Notes: a model not told the origin generated them from the letters alone. A DNA stretch of 64,000 nt from Ruania zhangjianzhongii (GCF_008000995.1 NZ_CP042828.1:1054001-1118000), one strand, 5' to 3'; positions 34,393 through 43,385 are shown, counted from the first letter of the stretch. Numbers and translations: made by a program.

Positions 34393-36042
34393 TCAGCTCG
34401 CCTCGGCCGCCAGGTCCTCCGCGTCCAGGATCGAGTACGCATACCCCTGCTCGGCGAGGAACCGCTGCCGGTGTGCGGCGAAGTCCTGGTCCACCGTGTC
34501 CCGGGTGACCACCGCGTAGAAGTGCGCCGTGCGGCCGTCGGCCTTCGGGCGCATCAGCCGGCCGAGCCGCTGCGCCTCCTCCTGCCGGGACCCGAACGAC
34601 CCGGACACCTGCACCGCCACCGCCGCCTCGGGCAGGTCGATGGAAAAGTTCGCCACCTTGCTCACCACCAGCGTGGTCAGCTCGCCGTTGCGGAACGCCT
34701 CGAACAGTCGCTGGCGCTCGGGCACGGTGGTGGCACCGGTGATCACCGGTGCGTCGATGTGCTCGCCGAGCTCGGTGAGCTGGTCCAGGTACTGCCCGAT
34801 CACCAGCGTCTGCTCGCCGGCGTGCCGGGCAAGGATCTGCTCCACCACGGCCTGCTTGCCCGGTGCCGTGGCAGCCAGCCGGTACCGGTCCTCCGGTTCG
34901 GCCATCGCGTAGGTCATCCGGTCGGTGTGGGACAGGTCCAGGCGGACCTCCACGCACTCCGCCGGTGCGATGTAGCCCTGCGCCTCGATGTCCTTCCACG
35001 GTGCGTCGTAGCGTTTCGGTCCGATCAGGGAGAACACCTCGTCCTCCCGGCCGTCCTCGCGCACCAGCGTGGCGGTCAGCCCGAGGCGTCTACGCGCCTG
35101 TAGGTCCGCCGTCATCCGGAAGATCGGTGCGGGCAGCAGGTGCACCTCGTCGTAGACGATCAGTCCCCAGTCCCGGGCATCGAGCAGCTCCAGGTGCGGG
35201 TAGACGCCCTTCCGCTTGGTGGTCAGCACCTGGTAGGTGGCGATCGTCACCGGGCGCACCTCCTTGCGCGAGCCCGAGTACTCACCGATCTCCTCCGGGC
35301 TCAGGCTGGTGCGCTTGACCAGCTCGTCGCGCCACTGGCGGGCGCTCACGGTGTTCGTCACCAGGATCAGGGTGGTGGTGCCGGAGCGGGCCATCGCCCC
35401 CGCTCCCACCAGGGTCTTGCCTGCCCCACAGGGAAGGACGACGACGCCGCTCCCGCCGTGCCAGAATCCGTCCACTGCCTCGTTCTGGTAGGGGCGTAGC
35501 GACCATTCGCTGGTGTCCAGGGTGATCTCGTGCGCCTCACCGTCCACGTACCCGGCGAGGTCCTCGGCGGGCCAGCCGAGCTTGACCAATACCTGTTTGA
35601 GGTGGCCGCGTTCGCTCGGGTGGACGATCACGGTGTCGTCGTCGACCTTGTCCCCGAGAAGGCCCTGGGTGCGCTTCGACCGCATCACCTCGGCGAGCAC
35701 CGGGGCGTCGAGTGCGTGCAGCAGCAGCCCGTGGGTGGGGTGGGTGAGCAACTGCAGCCGCCCGTACCGGGACATCGTCTCGGCGATGTCCACCAGCAGG
35801 GCGTGCGGCACCGGGTAGCGGGAGTACTTGATCAGCGCGTCGACCACCTGCTCGGCGTCGTGGCCGGCCGCCCGGGCATTCCACAGGCCGAGCGGGGTGA
35901 GCCGGTAGGTGTGCACGTGCTCTGGGGCGCGTTCCAGCTCCGCGAACGGGGCGATCGCGCGGCGGCACTCGGCCGCCTGGTCATGGTCGACTTCGAGCAG
36001 GAGGGACTTGTCGGACTGGACGATCAACGGGCCGGTAGGCAT
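34393..36042 (-). CDS. XPB/Rad25-type DNA helicase
   Basis: Superfamily 2 3'-5' DNA helicase of 549 aa, the bacterial counterpart of the archaeal and eukaryotic repair helicase XPB. An N-terminal wing of about 180 residues precedes the motor: Walker A LPCGAGKTLV, DEVH box (LIVYDEVHLLP), motif III GLTATLVRED (the RED element), and helicase C motifs VVSKVANFSIDLP and EAQRLGRLMRPK. XPB genes of this type are common in actinobacteria. The gene is isolated; nearby genes give no extra functional clue. Confidence 0.95.
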   Translation of the reverse strand: MPTGPLIVQSDKSLLLEVDHDQAAECRRAIAPFAELERAPEHVHTYRLTPLGLWNARAAGHDAEQVVDALIKYSRYPVPHALLVDIAETMSRYGRLQLLTHPTHGLLLHALDAPVLAEVMRSKRTQGLLGDKVDDDTVIVHPSERGHLKQVLVKLGWPAEDLAGYVDGEAHEITLDTSEWSLRPYQNEAVDGFWHGGSGVVVLPCGAGKTLVGAGAMARSGTTTLILVTNTVSARQWRDELVKRTSLSPEEIGEYSGSRKEVRPVTIATYQVLTTKRKGVYPHLELLDARDWGLIVYDEVHLLPAPIFRMTADLQARRRLGLTATLVREDGREDEVFSLIGPKRYDAPWKDIEAQGYIAPAECVEVRLDLSHTDRMTYAMAEPEDRYRLAATAPGKQAVVEQILARHAGEQTLVIGQYLDQLTELGEHIDAPVITGATTVPERQRLFEAFRNGELTTLVVSKVANFSIDLPEAAVAVQVSGSFGSRQEEAQRLGRLMRPKADGRTAHFYAVVTRDTVDQDFAAHRQRFLAEQGYAYSILDAEDLAAEAS

Positions 36043-36152
36043 CCGGCTATTCTCCCACGCGCGGCCGGGATATCCCTGGTGCGCTCGGTCACCCCGCCAG
36101 TACCTCGCGCAGTGGCGTGCCGATCGAGAAGTGACGCGCAGGCCGCTGGCGG

Positions 36153-36467
36153 TCAGGCCACGTCCCCCTTGGCCACGAGCCGTCGGAGCCGGTCGGCGTC
36201 TGCGGCGAGGCGATCAATGGCGGTTCGTAGTGAGGTGCCTCGTTCTTCTGCCAGGCCAGCGAGTATCCAGCCTCGGATCAGCGCGCTGACCGGTACGCCA
36301 AGCTCGGCGGCCAACCGCTCGATACCGTCCGAGTCGGCCTCGGAAAGGCGCACGGACTGCACCACTGACTTGCTGCGGCGCTGGCCGCGCACCTGTTCGG
36401 GCAGTGGCACCTCTTTGCTTGCCTCGGACTCGAGCTGGGCGGCTTCCACGTCACGTTGAGCGTTCAT
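36153..36467 (-). CDS. Ribbon-helix-helix antitoxin-like protein
   Basis: Small protein of 104 aa. A charged N-terminal part leads to a ribbon-helix-helix (SVVQSVRLSEADSDGIERLA, then ELGVPVSALIRGWILAGL), the layout of CopG/BrnA-type antitoxins that bind their own promoter. The ATG at 36467 has GAGGGG ahead. A 52-codon reading frame 24 bases upstream on the same strand may be the remains of its toxin. Confidence 0.8.
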   Translation of the reverse strand: MNAQRDVEAAQLESEASKEVPLPEQVRGQRRSKSVVQSVRLSEADSDGIERLAAELGVPVSALIRGWILAGLAEERGTSLRTAIDRLAADADRLRRLVAKGDVA

Positions 36468-36491
36468 CACTCGCCCCTCTCATGCCGGGTA

Positions 36492-36650
36492 TTAGCCGAT
36501 GACTCGCACTCCTCGCCCAGAGCGGCTGTGCGGGTCTGGGTGGAACCACAGCGCATCGATGTCAGCAACCGCCTCGTCTGCCTCGGCAATGGCGACCCGA
36601 TGGTGGTCCCACATGTGCTTCGCACCATGGCGCCAGTCTACCGCGAACAT
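36492..36650 (-). CDS. Short toxin-like protein upstream of RHH antitoxin, probably truncated
   Basis: A frame of 52 codons starting at the ATG at 36650 and stopping at TAA (36492-36494). It begins VDWRHGAKHMWDHHRVA, continues EADEAVADIDALWFHPDP and ends SGRGVRVIG. The pattern of a WxxGxKHxW start, acidic helix and a beta strand ending RVIG recalls the first two thirds of BrnT-like/DUF4258-like toxins, which usually go on with a further strand. Toxin before antitoxin is the brnTA order. The early TAA suggests an inactivated toxin. The family assignment is tentative. Confidence 0.5.
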   Translation of the reverse strand: MFAVDWRHGAKHMWDHHRVAIAEADEAVADIDALWFHPDPHSRSGRGVRVIG

Positions 36651-36798
36651 GTTTACGAAACTACTACGACGTCGATGGCCCTACTGGGAGGGCTGTGGAT
36701 ATCCGGGGTGCGCTCCGCGAGCCCCTTCGAAGCGGCCGTAGAAGCCAGTTCGGCTGTGGACGTCGCCGTCGATCCGGGTGTACGGTCGGCCTCTGGAA

Positions 36799-36810
36799 GT
36801 AAACGATTAC
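36799..36810. promoter_or_regulatory. LacI-type operator-like site before CUT2 operon
   Basis: GTAAACGATTAC differs at one position from the perfect dyad GTAAACGTTTAC, a common LacI-family operator core. It is 45 bases upstream of the ATPase start at 36855. No LacI gene is close by. Confidence 0.45.
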
Positions 36811-36854
36811 CAATGGTGGTCGATGACTATGGCGTCTGGCAAGGAAGTGATCCG

Positions 36855-38393
36855 ATGACGGAGCCGCTGCTGTCGCTCGAGGGCGTGTCCAAAGGGTTCC
36901 CCGGAGTGCAGGCGCTGGATGACATGCACCTGCACGTCAACCGTGGCGAGGTTCTTGCCTTGGTCGGGGAGAACGGGGCCGGCAAGTCCACCCTGATGAA
37001 GCTGCTCTCCGGCATCTATACCCCGGACTCGGGAACCTTTCAGCTGGACGGGCAGGAGTACACCCCCTCGGGTCCCAAGCATGCCGAAGAGCTGGGCATC
37101 GGCATCATCCACCAGGAATTCCACCTGATGCCCGATCTCACCGTCGCCCAGAACATCTACATCGGCCGCGAACCGAAACGTGCGGGCGTGTTCACCGACG
37201 ACCGCGAGCTGAACCGGATGACCAGCGAGCTGCTCACTCGGCTCGGTCTCGATCTGGATCCGCGCACCACCGTCGGCTCCCTCACGGTGGCCAAGCAGCA
37301 GATGGTCGAGATCGCCAAGGCGCTCAGTGACGACGCCACCAAGGTGCTGATCATGGACGAGCCCACCGCGGCGCTGAACAACGCCGAGGTCGCCACGCTG
37401 CACGACCTCATCCGGCGGTTCGTCACCCCGGACACGGCCGTCATCTATATCTCCCACCGGATGGATGAGCTGCGCGCCATCGCCGACCGGATCACCGTGA
37501 TCCGGGACGGCAAGTACATCGACACTGTCACCACCGCCGAGACCACGATGGCGGAGGTCATCTCGCTCATGGTCGGCCGGGAGATCGACACCAGCGTCGG
37601 CCCGCAGAACGTGCAGGACGGGCGCGAGGTCGTTCTCACCGTGCAGAACCTGTCCACCAAGGACTTTCTCCACGAGGTCTCCTTCGAGCTCCGCCAAGGT
37701 GAGATTCTCGGCTTCGCCGGGCTGATGGGAGCCGGACGCACCGAGGTCGCCCGCGCGATCGTCGGTGCTGACCCGATCACCAGCGGCACGATCACGTTGC
37801 ACGGCAAGCCGGTCCGGATCCCGCACCCGGCCCGGGCGAACGACTACGGCATCGGCTACCTGTCCGAGGACCGGAAACGCTACGGCCTGCTGCTGAACCT
37901 GAGCGTCGCGGACAACATCGCCCTCTCCGCACTGCGGGAGAAATTCACCTCAGCGGGTTTTGTGCGCTCCACCGCGATCGCTCAGGCGGCCCGCGAGCGG
38001 GTGCAGTCCCTGGGCATCCGCACCCCGTCCGTCCGGCAGGTGGTCAGCAACCTCTCCGGGGGGAACCAGCAGAAGGTGGTCATCGCCAAATGGCTGACCA
38101 AGGACTGCGACATCCTCATCTTCGACGAGCCCACCCGCGGTATCGACGTCGGCGCCAAGGACGAGATCTACACCTTGTTGAACCAGCTCGCCGCGGCCGG
38201 CAAGTCGATCATCATGATCTCCTCCGAGCTGCCCGAAGTGCTCCGGATGGCCCACCGCGTGGTGGTGATGAGCGAAGGCCGGATCACCGGCGAGCTGGAC
38301 CACGGCCACACCACCCAGGAGAACGTGATGGAGCTCGCCACGCTCCGCCCCGACTCCGCTCCCACTGTGATCAGCGAAGCAGGACACGAATGA
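36855..38393 (+). CDS. Sugar ABC transporter ATP-binding protein, tandem NBD (CUT2)
   Basis: Double ATPase of 512 aa for a ribose-type importer. NBD1 has Walker A GENGAGKST, a Q-loop region IIHQEFHLMPDLTVAQNI and Walker B VLIMDEPTAAL. NBD2 has LMGAGRTEVARAI, LSGGNQQKVVIAKWL and IFDEPTRGIDVGAK. The ATG at 36855 (MTEPLL) has AAGGAA eight bases ahead; the frame stays open for 130 codons upstream without recognisable protein. It heads a three-gene importer unit followed by two YjbR-like genes. Sugar unknown. Confidence 0.95.
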   Translation: MTEPLLSLEGVSKGFPGVQALDDMHLHVNRGEVLALVGENGAGKSTLMKLLSGIYTPDSGTFQLDGQEYTPSGPKHAEELGIGIIHQEFHLMPDLTVAQNIYIGREPKRAGVFTDDRELNRMTSELLTRLGLDLDPRTTVGSLTVAKQQMVEIAKALSDDATKVLIMDEPTAALNNAEVATLHDLIRRFVTPDTAVIYISHRMDELRAIADRITVIRDGKYIDTVTTAETTMAEVISLMVGREIDTSVGPQNVQDGREVVLTVQNLSTKDFLHEVSFELRQGEILGFAGLMGAGRTEVARAIVGADPITSGTITLHGKPVRIPHPARANDYGIGYLSEDRKRYGLLLNLSVADNIALSALREKFTSAGFVRSTAIAQAARERVQSLGIRTPSVRQVVSNLSGGNQQKVVIAKWLTKDCDILIFDEPTRGIDVGAKDEIYTLLNQLAAAGKSIIMISSELPEVLRMAHRVVVMSEGRITGELDHGHTTQENVMELATLRPDSAPTVISEAGHE

Positions 38394-39403
38394 GTACACC
38401 GACCACCGCTCCGGACCAGACCACCCCGGCACAGGGACTGACCAGGCACCTGCGGGCCGGGCTGCAGCAGCTGCTCGCCTTCGCCGGCCTCATCGTCATC
38501 ATGATCGTGTTCTCCTTTGCCTCCCCGGTGTTCTTCACCTTCGGCAACATCGTCGGGAACATGCTCTTCTCCACTGTGGTGATCGGCACGCTCGCCCTGG
38601 GCACCACCTTCGTGATCATCACCGCCGGCATCGACCTGTCCATCGGTACCGGGATGGCACTGTGCGCCGTGATGGCCGGCAACTTCATCACTACCATGGG
38701 CTTGCCCTGGCAGCTCGGCGTCGTGCTCGCGATCGCGTTCGGCGGAGTGGTCGGACTGGTCAACGGGATCCTGGTGGCGGTGGCAAAGCTGCCACCGTTC
38801 ATCGCCACTCTGGCGATGATGATGGTGGCCGAAGGACTCGCCCTCGTGCTGTCGAACAGCGCCCCGATCTACATCGACGGCGAGAGCGCCGGCGGGTTCA
38901 TGAACCTGTCCACCGGAAGCCTCATCCCCAAGGTGCCGAACGCCGTCCTGGTGTTCATCGTGGTGGCGGTGATCGCGGGCATCGTGCTGAACCGCACCAT
39001 CCTCGGTCGCTACACCTACGCCCTCGGTTCGAACGAGGAGGCCACGGCGATCTCCGGAGTGAACGTGACCAAGTGGAAGCTGATCATCTACTCCTTCGCC
39101 GGGCTGTTCACCGGACTCGCGGGTGTGCTGATCGCCGCGCGGCTGGGCTCGGCGCAGCCGGCGATCGGGATGGGGTACGAACTGCAGGCCATTGCCGCCG
39201 TCGTCATCGGGGGGACCTCGCTGATGGGTGGGCGAGGTTCGATCGTCGGCACCGTGATCGGCGCGCTGATCATCTCGGTGATCAACAACGGGCTGCAGCT
39301 GATGTCGGTACCCCAGGAGTGGCAGAACGTGATTCTCGGTGCCGTGATCGTCGTCTCGGTCTTGATCGACACGGTGCGTAAGCGCGCCGCCACTACGACC
39401 TAA
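38390..39403 (+). CDS. Sugar ABC transporter permease, RbsC-like (CUT2)
   Basis: Membrane subunit of 337 aa that pairs with the ATPase whose gene it overlaps by four bases. It has multiple membrane segments, the motif TFVIITAGIDLSIGTGMALC near the first third, LGSNEEATAISGVNV before the last loops and GGTSLMGGRGSIVGTVIGAL. These are the usual signatures of RbsC/XylH/YtfT-type permeases. It resembles the permease at 21690-22667 only at family level, so the two importers are separate systems. Confidence 0.94.
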   Translation: MSTPTTAPDQTTPAQGLTRHLRAGLQQLLAFAGLIVIMIVFSFASPVFFTFGNIVGNMLFSTVVIGTLALGTTFVIITAGIDLSIGTGMALCAVMAGNFITTMGLPWQLGVVLAIAFGGVVGLVNGILVAVAKLPPFIATLAMMMVAEGLALVLSNSAPIYIDGESAGGFMNLSTGSLIPKVPNAVLVFIVVAVIAGIVLNRTILGRYTYALGSNEEATAISGVNVTKWKLIIYSFAGLFTGLAGVLIAARLGSAQPAIGMGYELQAIAAVVIGGTSLMGGRGSIVGTVIGALIISVINNGLQLMSVPQEWQNVILGAVIVVSVLIDTVRKRAATTT

Positions 39404-39448
39404 CCCCTACCCGGCCCCACCGGGGCCCCTATCGAAGGAGCACTTACT

Positions 39449-40426
39449 ATGCGCAGACGGACACTGTTGATCGGCACCGCTGCCGGCGCCGTCACCGTGG
39501 GCCTGGTCGGCTGTTCGGAGGACGGCGAGGCCGGAGGCGACGGTGGTGGCGACGGCGAGCTGCCCTACATCGCGATCGTCTCCAAGGGCTTCCAGCACCA
39601 GTTCTGGCAGGCGGTGAAGACCGGCGCCGAGCAGGGCGCTGAAGGCAAGGCCACGATCACGTTCGAAGGGCCCGCCACGGAGACCGACGTCGAGGAGCAG
39701 ATCAACATGCTCCAGACAGCGATCGCCAAGAGCCCCGATGCGATCGCGTTCGCGGCACTGGACTCCCGAGCGGCCGAGGGGCTGCTCCAGCAGGCGCAGA
39801 GCCAGGACATCCCGGTGATCGCCTTCGACTCCGGGGTGGACTCGGACATCCCGCTGACCACCGTCTCTACGGACAACAAGGCCGCTGCGGCTGCGGCGGC
39901 CGAGCACATGGCCGAGCTGATCGGCAACGAGGGCACGGTGGCCATGGTGGTCCACGACCAGACCTCGGGTTCGGGTCAGCAACGCCGGGACGGCTTTATC
40001 GAGTGGATGGAAGAGAACGCCCCGGACATCGAGCTGCTGGAGCCCCAGTACGGCGATGGCGACCAGAACACCTCGGCGAACATCACCAAGTCCATCCTCA
40101 CCTCCAACCCGGATCTGGCCGGTATCTACGGCTCGAACGAGGGGTCGGCGATCGGTGTGATCAAGGGCGTCCAGGAGTCCGGGATGGAAGGCGAGGTCGT
40201 GATCGTCGGCTTCGACTCCGGCCAGGCGCAGATCGACGCGATCGAGTCCGGGGTGATGGCCGGTGCGATCACCCAGAACCCGGTCGGGATGGGCGAGCAG
40301 CTCATCGAGGCCGCGCTGAAGGCCATCAACGGTGAGGAGCTGGAGGAAGCGATCGATACCGGCTTCTTCTGGTACGACGCGGACAACATCGACGACCCGG
40401 AGATCCAGGAGGCGATCTACGAGTGA
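39449..40426 (+). CDS. Sugar-binding lipoprotein of CUT2 importer
   Basis: Type-1 periplasmic-binding lipoprotein of 325 aa: lipobox GLVGC, acidic Gly-rich linker, then YIAIVSKGFQHQFWQAVKTG, FAALDSRAAEGLLQQA, IAFDSGVDSD and VGFDSGQAQIDAI as in ribose/allose-type binding proteins. AAGGAG is eight bases before the ATG. A short GC-rich stem (39413-39427) sits between permease stop and this gene and may set relative expression. Confidence 0.93.
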   Translation: MRRRTLLIGTAAGAVTVGLVGCSEDGEAGGDGGGDGELPYIAIVSKGFQHQFWQAVKTGAEQGAEGKATITFEGPATETDVEEQINMLQTAIAKSPDAIAFAALDSRAAEGLLQQAQSQDIPVIAFDSGVDSDIPLTTVSTDNKAAAAAAAEHMAELIGNEGTVAMVVHDQTSGSGQQRRDGFIEWMEENAPDIELLEPQYGDGDQNTSANITKSILTSNPDLAGIYGSNEGSAIGVIKGVQESGMEGEVVIVGFDSGQAQIDAIESGVMAGAITQNPVGMGEQLIEAALKAINGEELEEAIDTGFFWYDADNIDDPEIQEAIYE

Positions 40427-40439
40427 GACGATAACCGTC

Positions 40440-40832
40440 GTGAACGGGCGGAAACTGCAGGACGTGGCCCGCGAGGTGGCCGAGGAGTTGCCGGCGTCGA
40501 CGATGGGCCATCCCTTTGGGCCCGAGTACGAGGTCTTCAAGGTCAGCGGCAAGGTCTTCATGCTGCTGACTGAGGTCCCTGGCGAGCCCGTCGTGGTGCT
40601 GAAGGCTGACCCGGAGGACTCCGAGGCGCTGCGCCAGCAGCACAGCGACATCACGCCGGGCTATCACATGAACAAGAGGCACTGGATCACGCTCGCACCG
40701 GGACAGACCGTGGACCCGGGCCTGGTCCGGGAGCTGGTGACGGAGTCGTACCGGCTCGTCGTGGCCGGACTTCCCCGGGCTGACCAGCCCGTCGATCCCG
40801 AGCGTTTCGGCATCGCGGAGGAGGACGGATGA
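40440..40832 (+). CDS. MmcQ/YjbR-like protein, first of a tandem pair
   Basis: Small cytoplasmic protein of 130 aa with the CyaY-like YjbR fold: LQDVAREVAEELPAS, YEVFKVSGKVFMLL, VVLKADPEDSEALRQQH, the conserved KRHWITL and LVRELVTESYRLVV. The function of the family is not established; DNA binding has been proposed for some members. The GTG at 40440 starts 13 bases after the binding-protein stop, and its end overlaps the next YjbR-like gene by four bases. I chose this start because upstream codons read antisense-like Arg/Ser repeats. Confidence 0.82.
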   Translation: MNGRKLQDVAREVAEELPASTMGHPFGPEYEVFKVSGKVFMLLTEVPGEPVVVLKADPEDSEALRQQHSDITPGYHMNKRHWITLAPGQTVDPGLVRELVTESYRLVVAGLPRADQPVDPERFGIAEEDG

Positions 40833-41197
40833 GCCGCTCTGGTGAGCACGTCCAGCAGATCGCCCGCCGCACGGCCGGCTCCCTGCCCGGGGTGTCGAAC
40901 GGACGACCTTTCACCGAATCTCTGGACGTGTACAAGGTTGCGGACAAGGTCTTCATGATCGTCACCGATGACCCGGACGAACTGATCATCACGGTCAAGG
41001 CCGAACCCGACCGCGGCAACGCCCTCCGCCGGGAGTATCCGACCATCACCCGCGGACGCTATCTGGACAAGGAACACTGGGTGAGTGTCGGCAGCGACAA
41101 TCGGATCAGCGAGCAGCTGATCAAGGACCTGGTGGAAGGGTCCTACGAGCTCGTTCGCGACTCGCTGCCGGAGAGAGATCAACCCGACGGCACCTGA
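40829..41197 (+). CDS. MmcQ/YjbR-like protein, second of a tandem pair
   Basis: Protein of 122 aa with the same layout as its neighbour: VQQIARRTAGSLPG, VYKVADKVFMIVTD, IITVKAEPDRGNALRREY, DKEHWVSV and LIKDLVEGSYELVRDSLP. The pair shares the order of all conserved blocks but clearly diverged long ago. ATGA overlap with the first gene indicates translation coupling. Co-transcription with the sugar importer is likely from spacing, though no metabolic link is known. Confidence 0.85.
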   Translation: MSRSGEHVQQIARRTAGSLPGVSNGRPFTESLDVYKVADKVFMIVTDDPDELIITVKAEPDRGNALRREYPTITRGRYLDKEHWVSVGSDNRISEQLIKDLVEGSYELVRDSLPERDQPDGT

Positions 41198-41330
41198 TCG
41201 AGTCGCCCGTGGATGGCTGGGATGTGATCGTGGTCGGTGCCGGGTCATGGGCGCCCCGCGCGCCTCAACCCGCTAGTATGTGGAAGCAGTAATCCGTCAG
41301 GCGGAAACACAAGGACGTGCGGAGGAAGGC

Positions 41331-42614
41331 GTGACCACCATCATCTACCGGGCGCGGGTGCTCGATGTGCCCACCAGCCCGTTCACCGGCGGCGAGCTCC
41401 GCGCCGACGAGGACGTCGCCCTCACCGTCACCGACGGCACGATCACCGCCCGCGGGCCGCTGGCCGACGCCCGCGCCCAGGCACCCGACGCCGAGGTCAT
41501 CGACCTCCGCAGCGGCATCCTGCTGCCCGGGTTCGTGGACACCCACGTGCACTACCCGCAGGTCCGCGCGATCGGCGGGCTCGGAATGCCGCTGCTGGAC
41601 TGGCTGGACCAGTGCGCCCTCCCGGAGGAGGAGCACATGGCCGACGCCGCCTACGCCGGCCAGGTGGCCGAGGAGTTCCTCACCGGGCTGAAGCGCGCCG
41701 GCACCACCAGCGCACTCGTGTTCGGCGCCCACCAGGCCAGCGCCATGGACCTGTTCTTCGCCGCCGCAGACCGGTCCCAGTTGCGAATCACCGCCGGACT
41801 GGTGGTGGGCGACCGGCTACTCAAGGACGCGCTGCACACCACGCCCGCGACCGCCGTCGCGCAGGCACAGCACCTGATCGAGAGCTGGCACGGCCACGGC
41901 CGGCTGCGCTACGCCGTCACCCCGCGGTTCTCCCTGTCCGCCACCGACGAGCTGCTCGACGCCTGCGCGCAGACCTTCGCCTCCCGCGACGACCTGTACT
42001 TCACCAGCCACATCAACGAGAACCCTGCCGAGGTGGCCACGGTCGCCGAGCTGTTTCCGCAGGCCGCGCACTACCTGGACACCTACGACCGGCACGGCCT
42101 GCTCGGAGCGCGCTCGATCCTCGCCCACGATGTGCACCCCACGGCGCCCGAGCTGACTCGGATGGCCGAGACTGGCACCACCGTGTCGCACTGCCCGAGC
42201 TCGAACGCCTCGCTGGGCAGCGGGCTGTTCCCGATGCGTGCGCACCTGGACGCCGGAGTGCACCTGGCGCTCGGCTCGGACGTGGGCGGCGGCACCGGGT
42301 TCAGCTTGATGAAGGAGGGCTTGTTGGCGTACTTCGCCCAGCAGAACCGGGCCGACGGCGTCCCGCTCGCGCCCGAGCATCTGCTGCACCTGGCCACGGC
42401 TGCTGGGGCGCAGGCGCTCGGCCTGGACCAGGTCGGTCACCTGTCCGTGGGGATGGCTTTCGACGGCGTTCTTGTCCGTCCGCAGGACGGTTCCACCTTC
42501 GAGGTGGTGCTCCGGCATGCGGACAGCTCCAGCGATGCGCTCGCGAAGGTCTTCTCGCTCGGTACTCCGGCGGACGTTGCCGGGGTGTGGGTGAGTGGCG
42601 AGCAGGTGCACTAA
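41331..42614 (+). CDS. guaD: Guanine deaminase
   Basis: Cytoplasmic zinc enzyme of 427 aa that converts guanine to xanthine in purine salvage or catabolism. The amidohydrolase barrel shows PGFVDTHVHYPQ (metal-binding His pair, the guanine-deaminase signature), TSHINENPAEV (His and Glu), SHCPSSNASLGSG and LGSDVGGGTGFS (metal Asp). The GTG at 41331 has GGAGGAAGG immediately ahead; TAGTAT at 41274-41279 could be its -10 box. It stands alone, convergent with a TetR gene. A decayed copy of its 3' part lies about 1.8 kb downstream at 44162-44262. Confidence 0.94.
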   Translation: MTTIIYRARVLDVPTSPFTGGELRADEDVALTVTDGTITARGPLADARAQAPDAEVIDLRSGILLPGFVDTHVHYPQVRAIGGLGMPLLDWLDQCALPEEEHMADAAYAGQVAEEFLTGLKRAGTTSALVFGAHQASAMDLFFAAADRSQLRITAGLVVGDRLLKDALHTTPATAVAQAQHLIESWHGHGRLRYAVTPRFSLSATDELLDACAQTFASRDDLYFTSHINENPAEVATVAELFPQAAHYLDTYDRHGLLGARSILAHDVHPTAPELTRMAETGTTVSHCPSSNASLGSGLFPMRAHLDAGVHLALGSDVGGGTGFSLMKEGLLAYFAQQNRADGVPLAPEHLLHLATAAGAQALGLDQVGHLSVGMAFDGVLVRPQDGSTFEVVLRHADSSSDALAKVFSLGTPADVAGVWVSGEQVH

Positions 42615-42676
42615 CGCGCTCCCCGGGCTGACCTGGCGGTGGGTCATGAAGGATATACAGGGGCGACTCGGCACGC

Positions 42677-43327
42677 CTATGTCCGAGCCTGACGAGTCCG
42701 ATCTCCGGGCGCGGCGTAGCGTGCAGTGATCGTGTCAGCGGCTTCATCGACGGCGCGGAGCTGCTCATCATCGGTGATCGACCAGGTGCCGTGCACGAGG
42801 CGCGGCCAGAAGATCGCGGACGCGATCATGCCGAGGAACTGGGCGGACGCGACATCCGGGTCCTCGATGTCGGCGGTTCCCGCCGCGTGCTCCGCTCGAA
42901 GATAGCGCCCGAGGGTCGCGAGTACGGGCAGCGTGCCGAAATCGAAGGTGCGCTCGCGCAGTTCCGGGAACCTCGGCGACTCGGCGATCACGGTACGCAT
43001 CAGGGCGACCATGCGAGGGCGGGTCAGCACCTCCGCATACGCGCGACCCAGCGCGACCAGGCCCGCGCGGAAACCCCCGGTCGGGAGGTCCACGGGCTCG
43101 GCGTCTGGCGACCCGCCTGCGGCGAGCACGGTCGCCTCGAAGAGCTCGGCCTTCGTCGGGAACTGCTTGAACAGGGTCGCCTTGGAGACGCCCGCGCCCT
43201 CGGCGACGCGTGCCAGTGACGTGCGGTCGTAACCGGACTCGAGGAACAGTCGCAGGGCCGCGTCGAGGATCATCCCGCGATTCGTCGCGGCGACCTCACG
43301 GTGGTACGAGGAGAGCTCGCGTGACAT
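42677..43327 (-). CDS. TetR/AcrR-family regulator
   Basis: Repressor of 216 aa. Helix-turn-helix: ALRLFLESGYDRTSLARVAE, then GVSKATLFKQFPTKAELFEA. The C-terminal helical domain ends in a Trp/Phe-rich segment (IFWPRLVHGTWS) as in AcrR-type proteins. It is divergent from the reductase gene at 43433 across 105 bases that hold two strong dyads, so it almost certainly represses the reductase and itself. Confidence 0.93.
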   Translation of the reverse strand: MSRELSSYHREVAATNRGMILDAALRLFLESGYDRTSLARVAEGAGVSKATLFKQFPTKAELFEATVLAAGGSPDAEPVDLPTGGFRAGLVALGRAYAEVLTRPRMVALMRTVIAESPRFPELRERTFDFGTLPVLATLGRYLRAEHAAGTADIEDPDVASAQFLGMIASAIFWPRLVHGTWSITDDEQLRAVDEAADTITARYAAPGDRTRQART

Positions 43328-43340
43328 TCGCCCAGTATCC

Positions 43341-43370
43341 CATGAGGTGAGTCGCTTGACTCACTTCATG
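43341..43370. promoter_or_regulatory. Operator 1 and promoter in TetR/reductase intergenic region
   Basis: Arms of 13 bases (43341-43353, 43358-43370) pair at 12 positions around GCTT. The core is GAGT-N6-ACTC. TTGACT at 43356-43361, followed 17-18 bases later by ATACGT/TACGTT (43379-43385), forms a + strand promoter whose -35 box is inside the dyad. Confidence 0.72.
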
Positions 43371-43385
43371 TTTGCTCGATACGTT

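Noticed and set aside
39413-39427. Short GC stem between CUT2 permease and binding-protein genes as terminator
   Set aside because: Only six pairs and no U-tract, and the ribosome-binding site follows at once; it is mentioned only as a possible attenuator.
41274-41279. TAGTAT as full promoter of guaD
   Set aside because: A -10-like box is present, but no -35 box can be seen at 16-18 bases, so no promoter feature was called.
42640-42676. Weak inverted repeat between guaD and TetR stops
   Set aside because: Only a few pairs with gaps; it resembles the 18209-18277 hairpin in the string GGATATAC but not enough to call an element.
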